From Adlercreutzia caecimuris B7 (GTDB taxonomy: Bacteria > Actinomycetota > Coriobacteriia > Coriobacteriales > Eggerthellaceae): 64,000 bases of DNA. The position numbers and the translations under genes are program-made. The stretch is from NCBI RefSeq assembly GCF_000403355.2, contig NZ_KE159646.1, positions 2,283,561 through 2,347,560 on the forward strand, in the 5' to 3' direction. Of this stretch, positions 1 to 7,820 are shown in pieces. Below the pieces are notes generated by a model. That model had not been told where the DNA came from and made no database searches. It worked only from the letters and a program-made list of their open reading frames with translations. Every line of letters begins with the position of its first letter. Within the stretch, counting starts at the first letter, position 1.

Positions 1-2
1 CC

Positions 3-698
3 ATGGTAAAGCTGATTAGCTTGGAGTTGAGAAGGGTGCCGCTTCTGGGCCATCTCGTGGGCATCGTGGTGGCGAACCTCCTCATCGCCCTCGTGAGCAT
101 CATCGCGTCCGCCCTCCTGTCCGGGAACGCATCCACCTCGGCCGCAGTCGGCTTGCCTGCCACTCCGCCGGACACACTCACCTTGGCCACCATGCTCGTA
201 CGGGCAACCCTCATCGTCTGGGAGGCGGTGCTCGCATCCCAGGTCGTCATCGAGGAGTACCGCGCCGGCACGCTGGCTCTGCTCTTCGCGAGCCCTGTAC
301 CGCGAGGAAGGATCCTCGCGGCGAAGGTCCTCCTCGTGTGCGGCATAACGCTCGCGCTCTACGCGCTATCCTACTGGTTTCAGAGCGCCTGCGTAGCCGT
401 TGCGGGAAACTATCTGCCCTACGTGAGCGGTCACAACGTTGACCCCGTCAGGGATACCACCGCCATCGTCTCCGCAATCGCCGTAGGTCTCGCTCCCCTT
501 CTCGTGGGAGCCTTAAGCAGATCCGTCATCGCTACGGTGGTCTCGTCCTTCGCGCTAGTGGCCGTCGCATCGAACGCCCAAGGGGCGGGAGCGAGCCTTC
601 TGTCGGTCCCCTTCGCCGCGCTCTTCATAGGCATGGCCGGTACGGTCTGCACAGCAGCGGCCGTCCACAGAATAGTATCGGCCGATTCGGCAAAATAG
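3..698 (+). CDS. ABC-2 type transporter permease
   Basis: Integral membrane subunit of an ABC exporter, about 231 residues with roughly six hydrophobic segments. The order is a basic N-terminus (MVKLISLELRR), a first membrane segment near residues 15-38, a periphery loop, then segments up to the C-terminus. The short stretch RAGTLALLFASPVPRGRI between segments 2 and 3 resembles the coupling loop of ABC-2 permeases (pattern EyraGTl..lfasPv.R). The ATP-binding partner is not visible and would lie left of the window, so the gene is probably the last large cistron of a unit that enters from outside. It is followed at 16 bp by two small membrane proteins. Probably cargo of the integrated element; substrate unknown. 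The ATG at position 3 looks like a plausible start, but an upstream start cannot be excluded. Confidence 0.75.
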   Translation: MVKLISLELRRVPLLGHLVGIVVANLLIALVSIIASALLSGNASTSAAVGLPATPPDTLTLATMLVRATLIVWEAVLASQVVIEEYRAGTLALLFASPVPRGRILAAKVLLVCGITLALYALSYWFQSACVAVAGNYLPYVSGHNVDPVRDTTAIVSAIAVGLAPLLVGALSRSVIATVVSSFALVAVASNAQGAGASLLSVPFAALFIGMAGTVCTAAAVHRIVSADSAK

Positions 699-714
699 CA
701 GAAAGGGAGAACGC

Positions 715-945
715 ATGCTCAATTTCCTCATCCCCAGCTCCATCCCCGTGCCCGACGCCAACACCCTCCAGCTCATATCCATCGCATCGCTCATAGTGGG
801 TATCTGTCTCGTGCTTGCAGGCGGCGCCTTCCTCCTCTGGGGAAAGAAGGCGGGCGGCGGATGGAAGGTCGTACTCGGATGGGTTCTCGCCGCCATCGGC
901 GCGACACTCGCGCTTAGCCACGCCGTGCAGCTGATGCTCTACTAG
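715..945 (+). CDS. small two-helix membrane protein
   Basis: Predicted 76-residue protein with two hydrophobic segments, about residues 19-41 and 51-75, joined by a short basic loop (GKKAGGGWK). A purine-rich ribosome site (AGAAAGGGAGAA) sits just before the ATG. It lies 16 bp after the ABC-2 permease and 12 bp before another small membrane protein, so the three are probably co-transcribed. No family recognised. In this setting it could be an accessory subunit of the transporter, an immunity protein or a small secreted peptide precursor; the sequence does not decide between these. Confidence 0.6.
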   Translation: MLNFLIPSSIPVPDANTLQLISIASLIVGICLVLAGGAFLLWGKKAGGGWKVVLGWVLAAIGATLALSHAVQLMLY

Positions 946-957
946 GAAGGAAGACCG

Positions 958-1200
958 ATGATAGACGAAGTAAATGATGCATGCAAAAAGCTCAACAAGG
1001 GGCTCGGCGTCCCGGTATCGCCCCCGAACCCCGGAGAGAAAGCGCTCGGCAGGGCTTCGGCAGTAAACGTGGTTTTGGGAATCGGCCTCGTGGCCGTAGG
1101 AGCCCTCACATCCTTAAAATGGTGCGCCGTCCTCGGGATTGCGGCCATAGGCAGCAGTGCGGTGATGGCGTGGGAGAGCAAGAGGCGAAGGGACGACTGA
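958..1200 (+). CDS. small membrane protein of transporter cluster
   Basis: Predicted 80-residue protein. The N-terminal 30 residues are hydrophilic; two hydrophobic stretches follow (about residues 33-50 and 52-70), and the tail is strongly basic (SKRRRDD). An AGGAAGGAAG ribosome site lies 4 bp before the ATG. It shares the two-helix layout of the gene just upstream but no obvious sequence identity. The downstream XRE regulator begins at or near its stop codon, which suggests one transcript. Function unknown. Confidence 0.55.
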   Translation: MIDEVNDACKKLNKGLGVPVSPPNPGEKALGRASAVNVVLGIGLVAVGALTSLKWCAVLGIAAIGSSAVMAWESKRRRDD

Positions 1201-1229
1201 CTCCCTCCGAGGCTCGGATCCTCGACAAA

Positions 1230-1463
1230 ATGAGGCAGATGCGGGGAATTTGTGTTGCTGAGCTGGCCCGACGCATCGGCGTTGACAAGAAACGGCTGTG
1301 GTATGTGCTCAACGGGCAACGTGAGATGAGGGTCGATGAGTTCTTGAAGCTCTGCGTCGCCTTGAGGCTCGACCCTCGCAGTTTCGTGACTCGTGAAATG
1401 ATGGACTGTGTTGCCGAGGCGACGAGGCGAAGCATCGAACGATACGATGATATAGGCATATGA
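1230..1463 (+). CDS. XRE-family helix-turn-helix regulator (paralogue 1)
   Basis: Short DNA-binding protein, 77 residues if read from the ATG at 1230. The core IGVDKKRLWYVLNGQREM followed by DEFLKLCVALRLDP is a Cro/C1-type helix-turn-helix. It is clearly related to the two minus-strand regulators at 15.4 and 15.9 kb of the same element (shared VAELARR..IDKKRLW and a DE(F/L)..LC matched block). Those paralogues carry about ten more residues at the N-terminus, and the frame here stays open upstream past the stop of the preceding gene, so the true start may be a GTG or other codon upstream; no strong ribosome site settles it. Likely a local repressor of cargo or transfer genes. Confidence 0.65.
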   Translation: MRQMRGICVAELARRIGVDKKRLWYVLNGQREMRVDEFLKLCVALRLDPRSFVTREMMDCVAEATRRSIERYDDIGI

Positions 1464-1466
1464 AGC

Positions 1467-1503
1467 GAAGAGCGCCCCGCGAGGGCGCTCTTCTTGCTGT
1501 TTT
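1467..1503. terminator. bidirectional hairpin terminator
   Basis: An 11-bp perfect stem (GAAGAGCGCCC pairing with GGGCGCTCTTC) with a 5-nt loop, followed on the plus strand by TTGCTGTTTT. It sits between the convergent regulator gene and the VaFE surface protein gene, so it can stop transcripts from both sides. Confidence 0.75.
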
Positions 1504-1526
1504 CAGCTCCTTTCCGTCAGCGCAGA

Positions 1527-4500
1527 CTATTCTTCCTGCGGCTCCTCCTCTTCTTCTGAATCCTCCTCTCCCGTCTCTTCGCCTTCCGAGGAGCCCTTGT
1601 GCTTGGCACGGCGTTCGTGCAGGGCGACAAGTGCGGCGATGAGGGCGGCCACTACCGCAAGGCACACGAGCGGGAGAATCTTGTTCGTGTCGCCCGTCTG
1701 CGCGAGGCCGGTCTTGGGGTTTCCGGGGCCGGGCTTCTCCACGAGATCGACGCTCTGGCCCTCGTCCTCGATGTCCTCGTGCGTGGCCACCACATCCCCG
1801 TCGAGCGCAAGGCTCTCGAAGGCCACCATGCGGTGCCCAGCGAGCTCGCTGCCGTCGAAGGAGAACGAGACCTCCACCGAGCCGTTCGGCTCCTCGGGCG
1901 TGAACGCTACCATGCTCGTCAGGGGCAGCCCATCCGTCTCGATGGGAGCGGCGGTCGTCCTGTCGATGAGCGTGCCGGTCAGCACGTACTCGCGGCCAGG
2001 CTCAAGGTTCTCATAGCGAACCTCGTCGATGATGGTCACGTCGTCGTCTGCCACGGCCTCGTGGTCACCGTCGTCCGCGTCGGTCGCGGTCGTGCCGATC
2101 TCAGGCGCGGGCTCGGTCATGCGCACCGTCTGATTCGCGTTGTCGAGGTCACTGTGCTCGAAGACCGTTTCGCCGTTGCGGTACAGCGCCTCGAAGACAA
2201 CGATGTCGGTCCCTTCGAAGCCGGTGCCGTCGAACTCGAAGGTCACAGTCGCAAAGCCGCTCTTCTTCTCGGGAGTGAACTGCACCTCGCCTTCGACCGG
2301 GTTCCCGTCGATCAATACGGGCTCGCCTGTGGCCTTGTCCATCAGGACGCCGCGCAAGGCGTAGCCCTCGCCGGGGACGAGCCCCGCGTAGAACACCTGG
2401 TCCTCGATGCACACCGTCGAGTCGGCCGAAACCTCGTGGTCGCCGTCTGCCGCATCGGTCGCGATGGTGCCGATCTCGGGGGCGGACTCCACCTTCACGG
2501 TCTGCCCCTCGTCGTAGATGTCCGCATGCGTCGCCACCTCGATGCCCTCGTGCTCAAGGCTCTCGAAGGCGACGATCTCCTTGCCCGCGAGCGCGGATGC
2601 GTCGAAGGTGAACTCCACCTTCACGTGCCCGAAGGGCGCGATGGGGGCGAACTCCTTCTCGGACGTGACCTCGGAGCCGTTAACGATGAGCGCCTGGCCC
2701 GTCGCCTTGTCCATGAGGGTGCCCTTGACCGTGTAGGTCTTGCCCGGCGCGAGGTTTGCGTAGGCTATTTCGTCGATGACGGTGACGGTGCCCTCGGGCG
2801 AGAGTGCATGGTCTCCGTCGGCCGCATCGGTCGCCTCGGTGGCGAGCAGCGGGATGGGCTGGTCGTCCACGGTGCCCAGGTCGATGTCGAAGCCGGTGGC
2901 GGTGGTGTCGCGGCTCACGTTGAAGGTGTCCTCCCAGAGAGCGTAGCCCTCGTTCGCCTCGCAGCGGAGCTCTTGGATGCGGTACTCGCCGAAGGGAAGG
3001 GCGCCCAGCTTGTCATCGGGCTCCGCCATGGAGCCGTCCTCGCCTTGGCCGAACCAGATGCCGGAGCCCTCCACTACGTCGGCGGTGTCGATATAGTCCT
3101 CGCTGAGCAGCTTGTCGTTCGCGTTCACCGCATCCTGGCGGCTCCTCCATTCGGAGGAGGTGTTCAGCATGCCGTTGCGGTCCGTCACGGCCACATGCAC
3201 CTCTCCCGTGGTCACGTTGGTGATGAGGAAGGGGACGTGCGCGAGCTTGCCGCCCGTGATGGAGCCCTTCTTCTGCAGGTGGGCGTCATGGCGCACTACC
3301 TGGTCGCGCCAGAGCAGAGCGTCGCCCTCGCGGTCGCACGTGACGGTCTTGCCGTCCTCGCGTACCTCGAAGGTGCGGGGCTCTCCGTCGGTGAGCAGGT
3401 AGCTGTCGTTGGTCGCCGTCTCCGCGATGGTGTAGGTCCCGTAGGGCAGCGTGTCGGATGCGGTCTGGGCCGTGTAGGCTCCCTTCTCGGGGTTCCAGGC
3501 CGTCTCGATCACGGCCACGACGGCGCCCTTGGGCCGATAGGTGTCGCCCACCATGACGCCGTGCTCCGATGCGTTCACGACCGTGAACTGGATGCCCTCA
3601 AGGGAGCTGCCGAGATACCCCTCCGCATCGGGAGCGGAGTGGTCGGCTCCTCCCAGGGCCTCGCTCTTGCCGAGCTCAAGGTCGTCCTTCTGCACCTGGA
3701 CGCCTCCGCGAACCACCTCGTTCAGCATGCCGTCGTCCTCGACGAGCTGGTCGAACTGGCCGTCCTCGCGGATCTCGACGATGTGGCTCAAGATGCCCTC
3801 GCGCACATATCCGGCGGGGGCCTTCGTCTCCACGACCTCGTAGGTGCCGAAGGGGAGCGCACGCGCGCCGGTTGTCGCCGTCCAGGCGTCGAGCGATTCG
3901 TTGTAGCTGGTGGCGATGGTCATGACGGCATCGCCGGAAGCGAACTCCTCGGCCGCCTGGAACCTCCCATCATGGTTCGCGTCGTACCAGATGGGATTGG
4001 CGGAGCGGTTGTACACCGTGAACTCCGCGCCCTCGAAGGTCGCATCGCCCTGGGCGTAGTTCCAGAACTCCCCGTCCTCGTGCTCGTAGCGCTCCGCGTC
4101 GCCCTTGCCGACGATGAAGCCGCCGCGCTGCGGGTTCTCGCCGAACTCGCGTGCAGGCTGCACCTCGATGACGGCGGAGCCGCCCTGGGCATCGGCCGCG
4201 GTGACGCGCAGGCGGTGGACGCCGCGGTCGAGCAGATATCCGCCGGACGGATCGAGCTCGCGCACCTCGATGTCGCCGAGCGGGATGCCCTCGAACACCA
4301 CGGTGGCGCCGTTCGTCTCGCCCCTGACCGTCTCGGTGGCGCCGCCTCGCTTGTAGCTCGCCTGGTAGAGCGCCCCGTCGAGGGTGGCGTCGCCCTGCGG
4401 GCTTCCGTGCCCCGTCTCAGCGTCGAACTTCTTCAGCACGAGGCGCACGGTGATAGGAGGCTCGGCCGAGGAGAACGCGTAGTCGTTGCCGGGGCCGACC

Positions 4501-5402
4501 TCGTAGACGTTCTCGTCGAGCACGTAACCGGACGAGGCCCGCACCTCCTTGGCGTAGAAGGTATCTCGGGTGGCGCCGAGGCTGCCCGACTCGCCCGCGC
4601 CGCTCGCGTCGGTGGTTATCGTCGTCAGCCGGTTGCGATCGGCCTGGGCGTCCGCCCGCGTCCGGTAGATGCCGTAGACCGCTCCCGCGAGCGTGTAGTC
4701 GGGGTCGTCGGCCGCCCAGGACCGGGCCGCCGACTTCGACACCTTCACGGTGGTGTGGTAGGTGAACGAGAGGATCACCTGGGTGGAGGAGCCCGTGTAG
4801 AGCATGAAGGGCTCGAAGTTCGAGGGCACCTCGCCCGCGCGGCGCAGGATCTTGCGGCCCGTGGCGTCGTCGTTGATGAGGCTCCCGTCGTCGCCGAAGC
4901 CGATGACGTTCCAGCGCACCCAGTCGCGGAACCCCTCGGTGCAGCCGAACATGGCGTAGTTGCCGTCCGAGGAGTAGGTGTCGGCCATGAGGATGTGGGC
5001 GAGCGCCATGTATCGGTCGGCCGTCATCGGGCCGCCGCCGTACCATTGGCTCGGCCAAAGCGAGGCGTCGAAGCCGGGCGAGCCGTAGGAGAACCAGATG
5101 TCGGCTGCCAGCTCCTCGGTGCGCCCGCTGACGGTCGAGAGGGGCGACTTCTCGTAGGTGCCCGCATCCGGCGTGAGCTTGGAGGGGTTTCCGCACCAGG
5201 CGGGCTGGCCGTCCACCTCGAACCAGGTGGTGGTGTAGGCGTCGTAGTGGATCTTGTCGCCGACGGTGAGGGTCGCGCCCTGGGCCGCATGCGCCTCGCC
5301 CGGCGCGAGGCCGAGCGCGGGCGCGATCATGCCGAGGGCGAGCGCCGCCGCCAGCAGCAGGCGCAGCGCCCTGGCGGGCGTGCTGTTCCGGGTTATCTCC
5401 AT
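1527..5402 (-). CDS. VaFE-repeat, Cna-B-type cell-wall surface protein
   Basis: Secreted and probably sortase-anchored adhesin of about 1,291 residues. A signal peptide covers residues 1-39 (basic start, hydrophobic core, cleavage after EAHA). The N-terminal region to about residue 200 has a Trp/Cys-containing domain (QPAWCGNPSK) that could be a thioester-type adhesion head; this is a guess. Several SpaA/Cna-B-like prealbumin folds follow, recognised by recurring E..APAGY-like and PFGTY.(I/V).E strands. Three VaFE repeats of about 125 residues each end in VAFESL, VVFEAL and VAFESL. The C-terminus has an LAQTGD motif, a membrane segment and an acidic tail, a variant of the LPxTG signal. The start ATG follows GAGGGGGCGATGT; an upstream in-frame start 24 bp earlier is less likely. 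It closes the conjugation block, so it may be an ICE-encoded mating or host-binding adhesin. Confidence 0.88.
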   Translation of the reverse strand: MEITRNSTPARALRLLLAAALALGMIAPALGLAPGEAHAAQGATLTVGDKIHYDAYTTTWFEVDGQPAWCGNPSKLTPDAGTYEKSPLSTVSGRTEELAADIWFSYGSPGFDASLWPSQWYGGGPMTADRYMALAHILMADTYSSDGNYAMFGCTEGFRDWVRWNVIGFGDDGSLINDDATGRKILRRAGEVPSNFEPFMLYTGSSTQVILSFTYHTTVKVSKSAARSWAADDPDYTLAGAVYGIYRTRADAQADRNRLTTITTDASGAGESGSLGATRDTFYAKEVRASSGYVLDENVYEVGPGNDYAFSSAEPPITVRLVLKKFDAETGHGSPQGDATLDGALYQASYKRGGATETVRGETNGATVVFEGIPLGDIEVRELDPSGGYLLDRGVHRLRVTAADAQGGSAVIEVQPAREFGENPQRGGFIVGKGDAERYEHEDGEFWNYAQGDATFEGAEFTVYNRSANPIWYDANHDGRFQAAEEFASGDAVMTIATSYNESLDAWTATTGARALPFGTYEVVETKAPAGYVREGILSHIVEIREDGQFDQLVEDDGMLNEVVRGGVQVQKDDLELGKSEALGGADHSAPDAEGYLGSSLEGIQFTVVNASEHGVMVGDTYRPKGAVVAVIETAWNPEKGAYTAQTASDTLPYGTYTIAETATNDSYLLTDGEPRTFEVREDGKTVTCDREGDALLWRDQVVRHDAHLQKKGSITGGKLAHVPFLITNVTTGEVHVAVTDRNGMLNTSSEWRSRQDAVNANDKLLSEDYIDTADVVEGSGIWFGQGEDGSMAEPDDKLGALPFGEYRIQELRCEANEGYALWEDTFNVSRDTTATGFDIDLGTVDDQPIPLLATEATDAADGDHALSPEGTVTVIDEIAYANLAPGKTYTVKGTLMDKATGQALIVNGSEVTSEKEFAPIAPFGHVKVEFTFDASALAGKEIVAFESLEHEGIEVATHADIYDEGQTVKVESAPEIGTIATDAADGDHEVSADSTVCIEDQVFYAGLVPGEGYALRGVLMDKATGEPVLIDGNPVEGEVQFTPEKKSGFATVTFEFDGTGFEGTDIVVFEALYRNGETVFEHSDLDNANQTVRMTEPAPEIGTTATDADDGDHEAVADDDVTIIDEVRYENLEPGREYVLTGTLIDRTTAAPIETDGLPLTSMVAFTPEEPNGSVEVSFSFDGSELAGHRMVAFESLALDGDVVATHEDIEDEGQSVDLVEKPGPGNPKTGLAQTGDTNKILPLVCLAVVAALIAALVALHERRAKHKGSSEGEETGEEDSEEEEEPQEE

Positions 5403-5415
5403 CACATCGCCCCCT

Positions 5416-5919
5416 CTAGCGGCCATCGCGGTCCAAAGGGCGGTCTGCGCCCTTCTCCATCGACTCGGATGCCTCCTTGGCCCCCTCGGCGCGCTCGGCG
5501 AGTCCCCGGTCGTCCTTTGCGTGCTCCGCTGCGTAGCGCTTGCGCGCCTCGGAGAGCGCCGTCTTGATCTGGTCGGGCGTGACCTTGATGACCTCTTTCT
5601 CGCGCTTCCCGTCGTCGCCGACGATGGGGTTGCCCTCGATGTCGCGCACGTCGCGGCGCAGCTGCACCTCGCGGTCGGCCAGAAGCGGGATGTCGCGCCA
5701 GTGCTCGCCGCGGAACTTCGAGGGGTTCACGTAGAGGGGGCTGAACTCGCAGCCGCCCACGTCCTTGCCGTCGATGATGGTGTCCTTGGGCAGGCGCACG
5801 ACGTTGAAGGTCTTCTCCTGCCCGGTCTTCTTGTCGGTGTACTTGATGCCCTCGTGGACGAAGGACTCGTGGAGCGAGATGTAGACGTTCTTCTTGGGGG
5901 TGGCGGTCTCTTCTGCCAT
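5416..5919 (-). CDS. conserved ICE hypothetical protein
   Basis: Hydrophilic protein of about 167 residues with no signal or membrane segment. The N-terminal 100 residues look like a compact beta-rich fold (VYISLHESFVHEG..., FNVVRLPKDTIIDG); the remainder is charged and helical and rich in Ala/Glu/Lys. The start is set by AAAGGAG eight bases before the ATG; a longer reading frame upstream is not needed. It lies between the VirB6-like gene and the VaFE adhesin in the same orientation. The fold of the first half could bind single-stranded DNA or protein, but I do not recognise the family. Confidence 0.65.
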   Translation of the reverse strand: MAEETATPKKNVYISLHESFVHEGIKYTDKKTGQEKTFNVVRLPKDTIIDGKDVGGCEFSPLYVNPSKFRGEHWRDIPLLADREVQLRRDVRDIEGNPIVGDDGKREKEVIKVTPDQIKTALSEARKRYAAEHAKDDRGLAERAEGAKEASESMEKGADRPLDRDGR

Positions 5920-6051
5920 GGGTTGTCTCCTTTGCATCGTCGAGCGCGGCGGCCGCCGGTAACGGGGGAAGGGCCGCATGCGCTCCTTTGTCGGTCGGTC
6001 TTGCGGTTGCTCTTGCGCGCTAGGGGCCGCGCGCGCTGGCGCCCATGCGGG

Positions 6052-7053
6052 TCAACCTCCCATGATGTCGCGCGCCCATGACCCGCTCTTCACGAGCGAG
6101 AGGATGAGCAGCACGCACATGGCGAGGTATTGGAGCGCGTAGGAGAGGCCTCCCACGATGGAGTCCACCACCGGCACGCCCGCGCCTGCGGCGTTGAGGC
6201 CGCCCAGCACGATCGGGAAGGACACGAGCAGCACCAGGATGATGACGCCCGCGAGGCACACGGCCACGAAGTTCTTCAGGTAGCCCACGCCCATCTGGCG
6301 CGTCTCGTCGAGGGAGGTGAGCGCGAGGGGGATGGGGCTGAAGGCGGCCATGACGTAGATCTGGATGGCGCGCGCCCAGCTCACGACGAGGGCGACCACG
6401 TAGGCCACGATGACGACGAGCCACGACACGAGCGCCACCACGAGCATCGCGATGAGGGCGGCCACGTCGTCGTCGGTCGTGGTGATGGAGACCGCCGACA
6501 GGTCGAGCGGCATGCCCTGGCCGAACAGGCCGACCACGCGGTCGATGGCGAGCCTCACCACCTCGTAGACGGCGGCCATCAGGTCGAAGCTGTTCTGTAT
6601 GAGAAAGAGGAACACCGCGAAGAACACCAGCATGAAGACGACCTCCTTCACGCCGGGCATCGTGGCGTTGCCGTCCATCCTCTGCGACACCTTGATGAGC
6701 TGCACGGTGAACACGAACGAGAGCATCCCGCACCCGATGGGCAGGATCGCGTGCTGCCACACGCCGCGCACGACGTCGTACATCGTGACGGTGCCTGCCT
6801 GCCCGAGCATCTGGTCGAAGCCGGAGGAGAGGACGCCTCCCGCTCCGATGGACTTCAGCATGTCGGCCTGGCTTGAGAATATCCAGTTGCAGGTGTCGCG
6901 GAGAATCCCGCAGAGCCAAGCGTTGATGTCGCCCGCTATGTCGGCGAAGGCGGGGCTCGGGCACGCGAGCAGGAGCGCGCACAGAAGCGCCGCCGCCGAG
7001 AACGCCACGGCGAACCCGCGGCCCGCTGCCGCCTGCTTGAGGAACGCTGCCAT
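6052..7053 (-). CDS. VirB6/TrbL-like conjugal transfer membrane protein
   Basis: Polytopic inner-membrane channel component of a type IV secretion system, about 333 residues. A signal-like first segment (residues 14-37) is followed by an amphipathic stretch and at least six long hydrophobic helices between about residues 95 and 320. The region around residues 230-260 (SWARAIQIYVMAAFSPIPLALTSLDETR) matches the conserved centre of VirB6/TrbL-type proteins, where a small-residue loop is followed by a GxxYLK segment. Order relative to VirB4 and PrgI fits Gram-positive ICEs, although in many of them VirB6 precedes PrgI. It overlaps no neighbour and is 10 bp from the next gene upstream. Confidence 0.82.
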   Translation of the reverse strand: MAAFLKQAAAGRGFAVAFSAAALLCALLLACPSPAFADIAGDINAWLCGILRDTCNWIFSSQADMLKSIGAGGVLSSGFDQMLGQAGTVTMYDVVRGVWQHAILPIGCGMLSFVFTVQLIKVSQRMDGNATMPGVKEVVFMLVFFAVFLFLIQNSFDLMAAVYEVVRLAIDRVVGLFGQGMPLDLSAVSITTTDDDVAALIAMLVVALVSWLVVIVAYVVALVVSWARAIQIYVMAAFSPIPLALTSLDETRQMGVGYLKNFVAVCLAGVIILVLLVSFPIVLGGLNAAGAGVPVVDSIVGGLSYALQYLAMCVLLILSLVKSGSWARDIMGG

Positions 7054-7063
7054 GGGGCGCCGC

Positions 7064-7807
7064 CTACCCGGCCACGGCGAACGAGCCGTCCTCGTACGCC
7101 GCCGTGACGATGGTGGAGGCCGCGTCGTCCAGATGGAACGTCGCGCTCACGCGCCCGCCGCGCACGTCCAGGTACACCTCGCCGTCGAAGGAGGCCGTGG
7201 TGGCGGAGGGGGCGTGCGCTGCGCACCACGAGCCGACGGCCGAGGCGAGCTCGGCCGCCTTGCCGTCGATGAGGCCCGTGTAGGGCTCGGCGAGCCCGGA
7301 CACGCTCACGGCCGTGCCGGCGGCCTTGCCCTGCACGTAGCGCGGCTCCACCGCGAAGGCGTCGCTCGCGACGGTGAGAGCGCCGTCTTTCTCCTCCACG
7401 ATGATCGAGGCGGAGGTGGCGTAGGGGTCGCCCTCGCGCATGAAGTCGATGTCGAGGTGCTTCTGGCCGTTGCCCTCGCCGGCCTCCTTGGCGTCGAACA
7501 CGGTCAGCCTCACCGACGTCCCGTCGCTCTCCACGAAGGAGCCCTCCCGGAACTCGATGGTCTTCTCGGGCGCGCCCTCAGCCTGCCACACGTTGCCCTG
7601 GAGCAGCTTCGCGATCTCCTGGGATGCGTCCGCGGCCGATGCCGTGCCGCCGGCATCCTGCGCGATGCTCTCGACGGGCGCCTGCGCTTCGCTCTGCGCG
7701 CTCTCCTCGACCGTGTGCGCGATCGAGCAGCGGACCGCCGTGCTGCCGATGACGATGGCCACCATGCCAACGGCCGCTGCGAGCATTACCTTGTTCTTCT
7801 TCTGCAT
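7064..7807 (-). CDS. membrane-anchored extracytoplasmic protein of the transfer block
   Basis: Predicted 247-residue protein with a basic N-terminus (MQKKNK), one membrane segment (residues 8-25) and a soluble extracytoplasmic domain. A Cys follows the hydrophobic stretch (TAVRCS), but the preceding residues are not a good lipobox. The rest is rich in beta strands, Ala and Asp with no catalytic motif that I can see. Position between the cell-wall hydrolase and VirB6 suggests a VirB8/TcpC-like or other scaffold protein of the mating channel; that role is inferred from position only. Confidence 0.6.
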   Translation of the reverse strand: MQKKNKVMLAAAVGMVAIVIGSTAVRCSIAHTVEESAQSEAQAPVESIAQDAGGTASAADASQEIAKLLQGNVWQAEGAPEKTIEFREGSFVESDGTSVRLTVFDAKEAGEGNGQKHLDIDFMREGDPYATSASIIVEEKDGALTVASDAFAVEPRYVQGKAAGTAVSVSGLAEPYTGLIDGKAAELASAVGSWCAAHAPSATTASFDGEVYLDVRGGRVSATFHLDDAASTIVTAAYEDGSFAVAG

Positions 7808-7820
7808 TCTCTCTCCTTGT

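Noticed and set aside
1599-5567. Plus-strand open frame of about 1,320 codons opposite the VaFE adhesin gene
   Set aside because: It is the antisense shadow of a GC-rich gene: low complexity, no signal, no domain, while the minus-strand frame has a signal peptide, repeats and an anchor.
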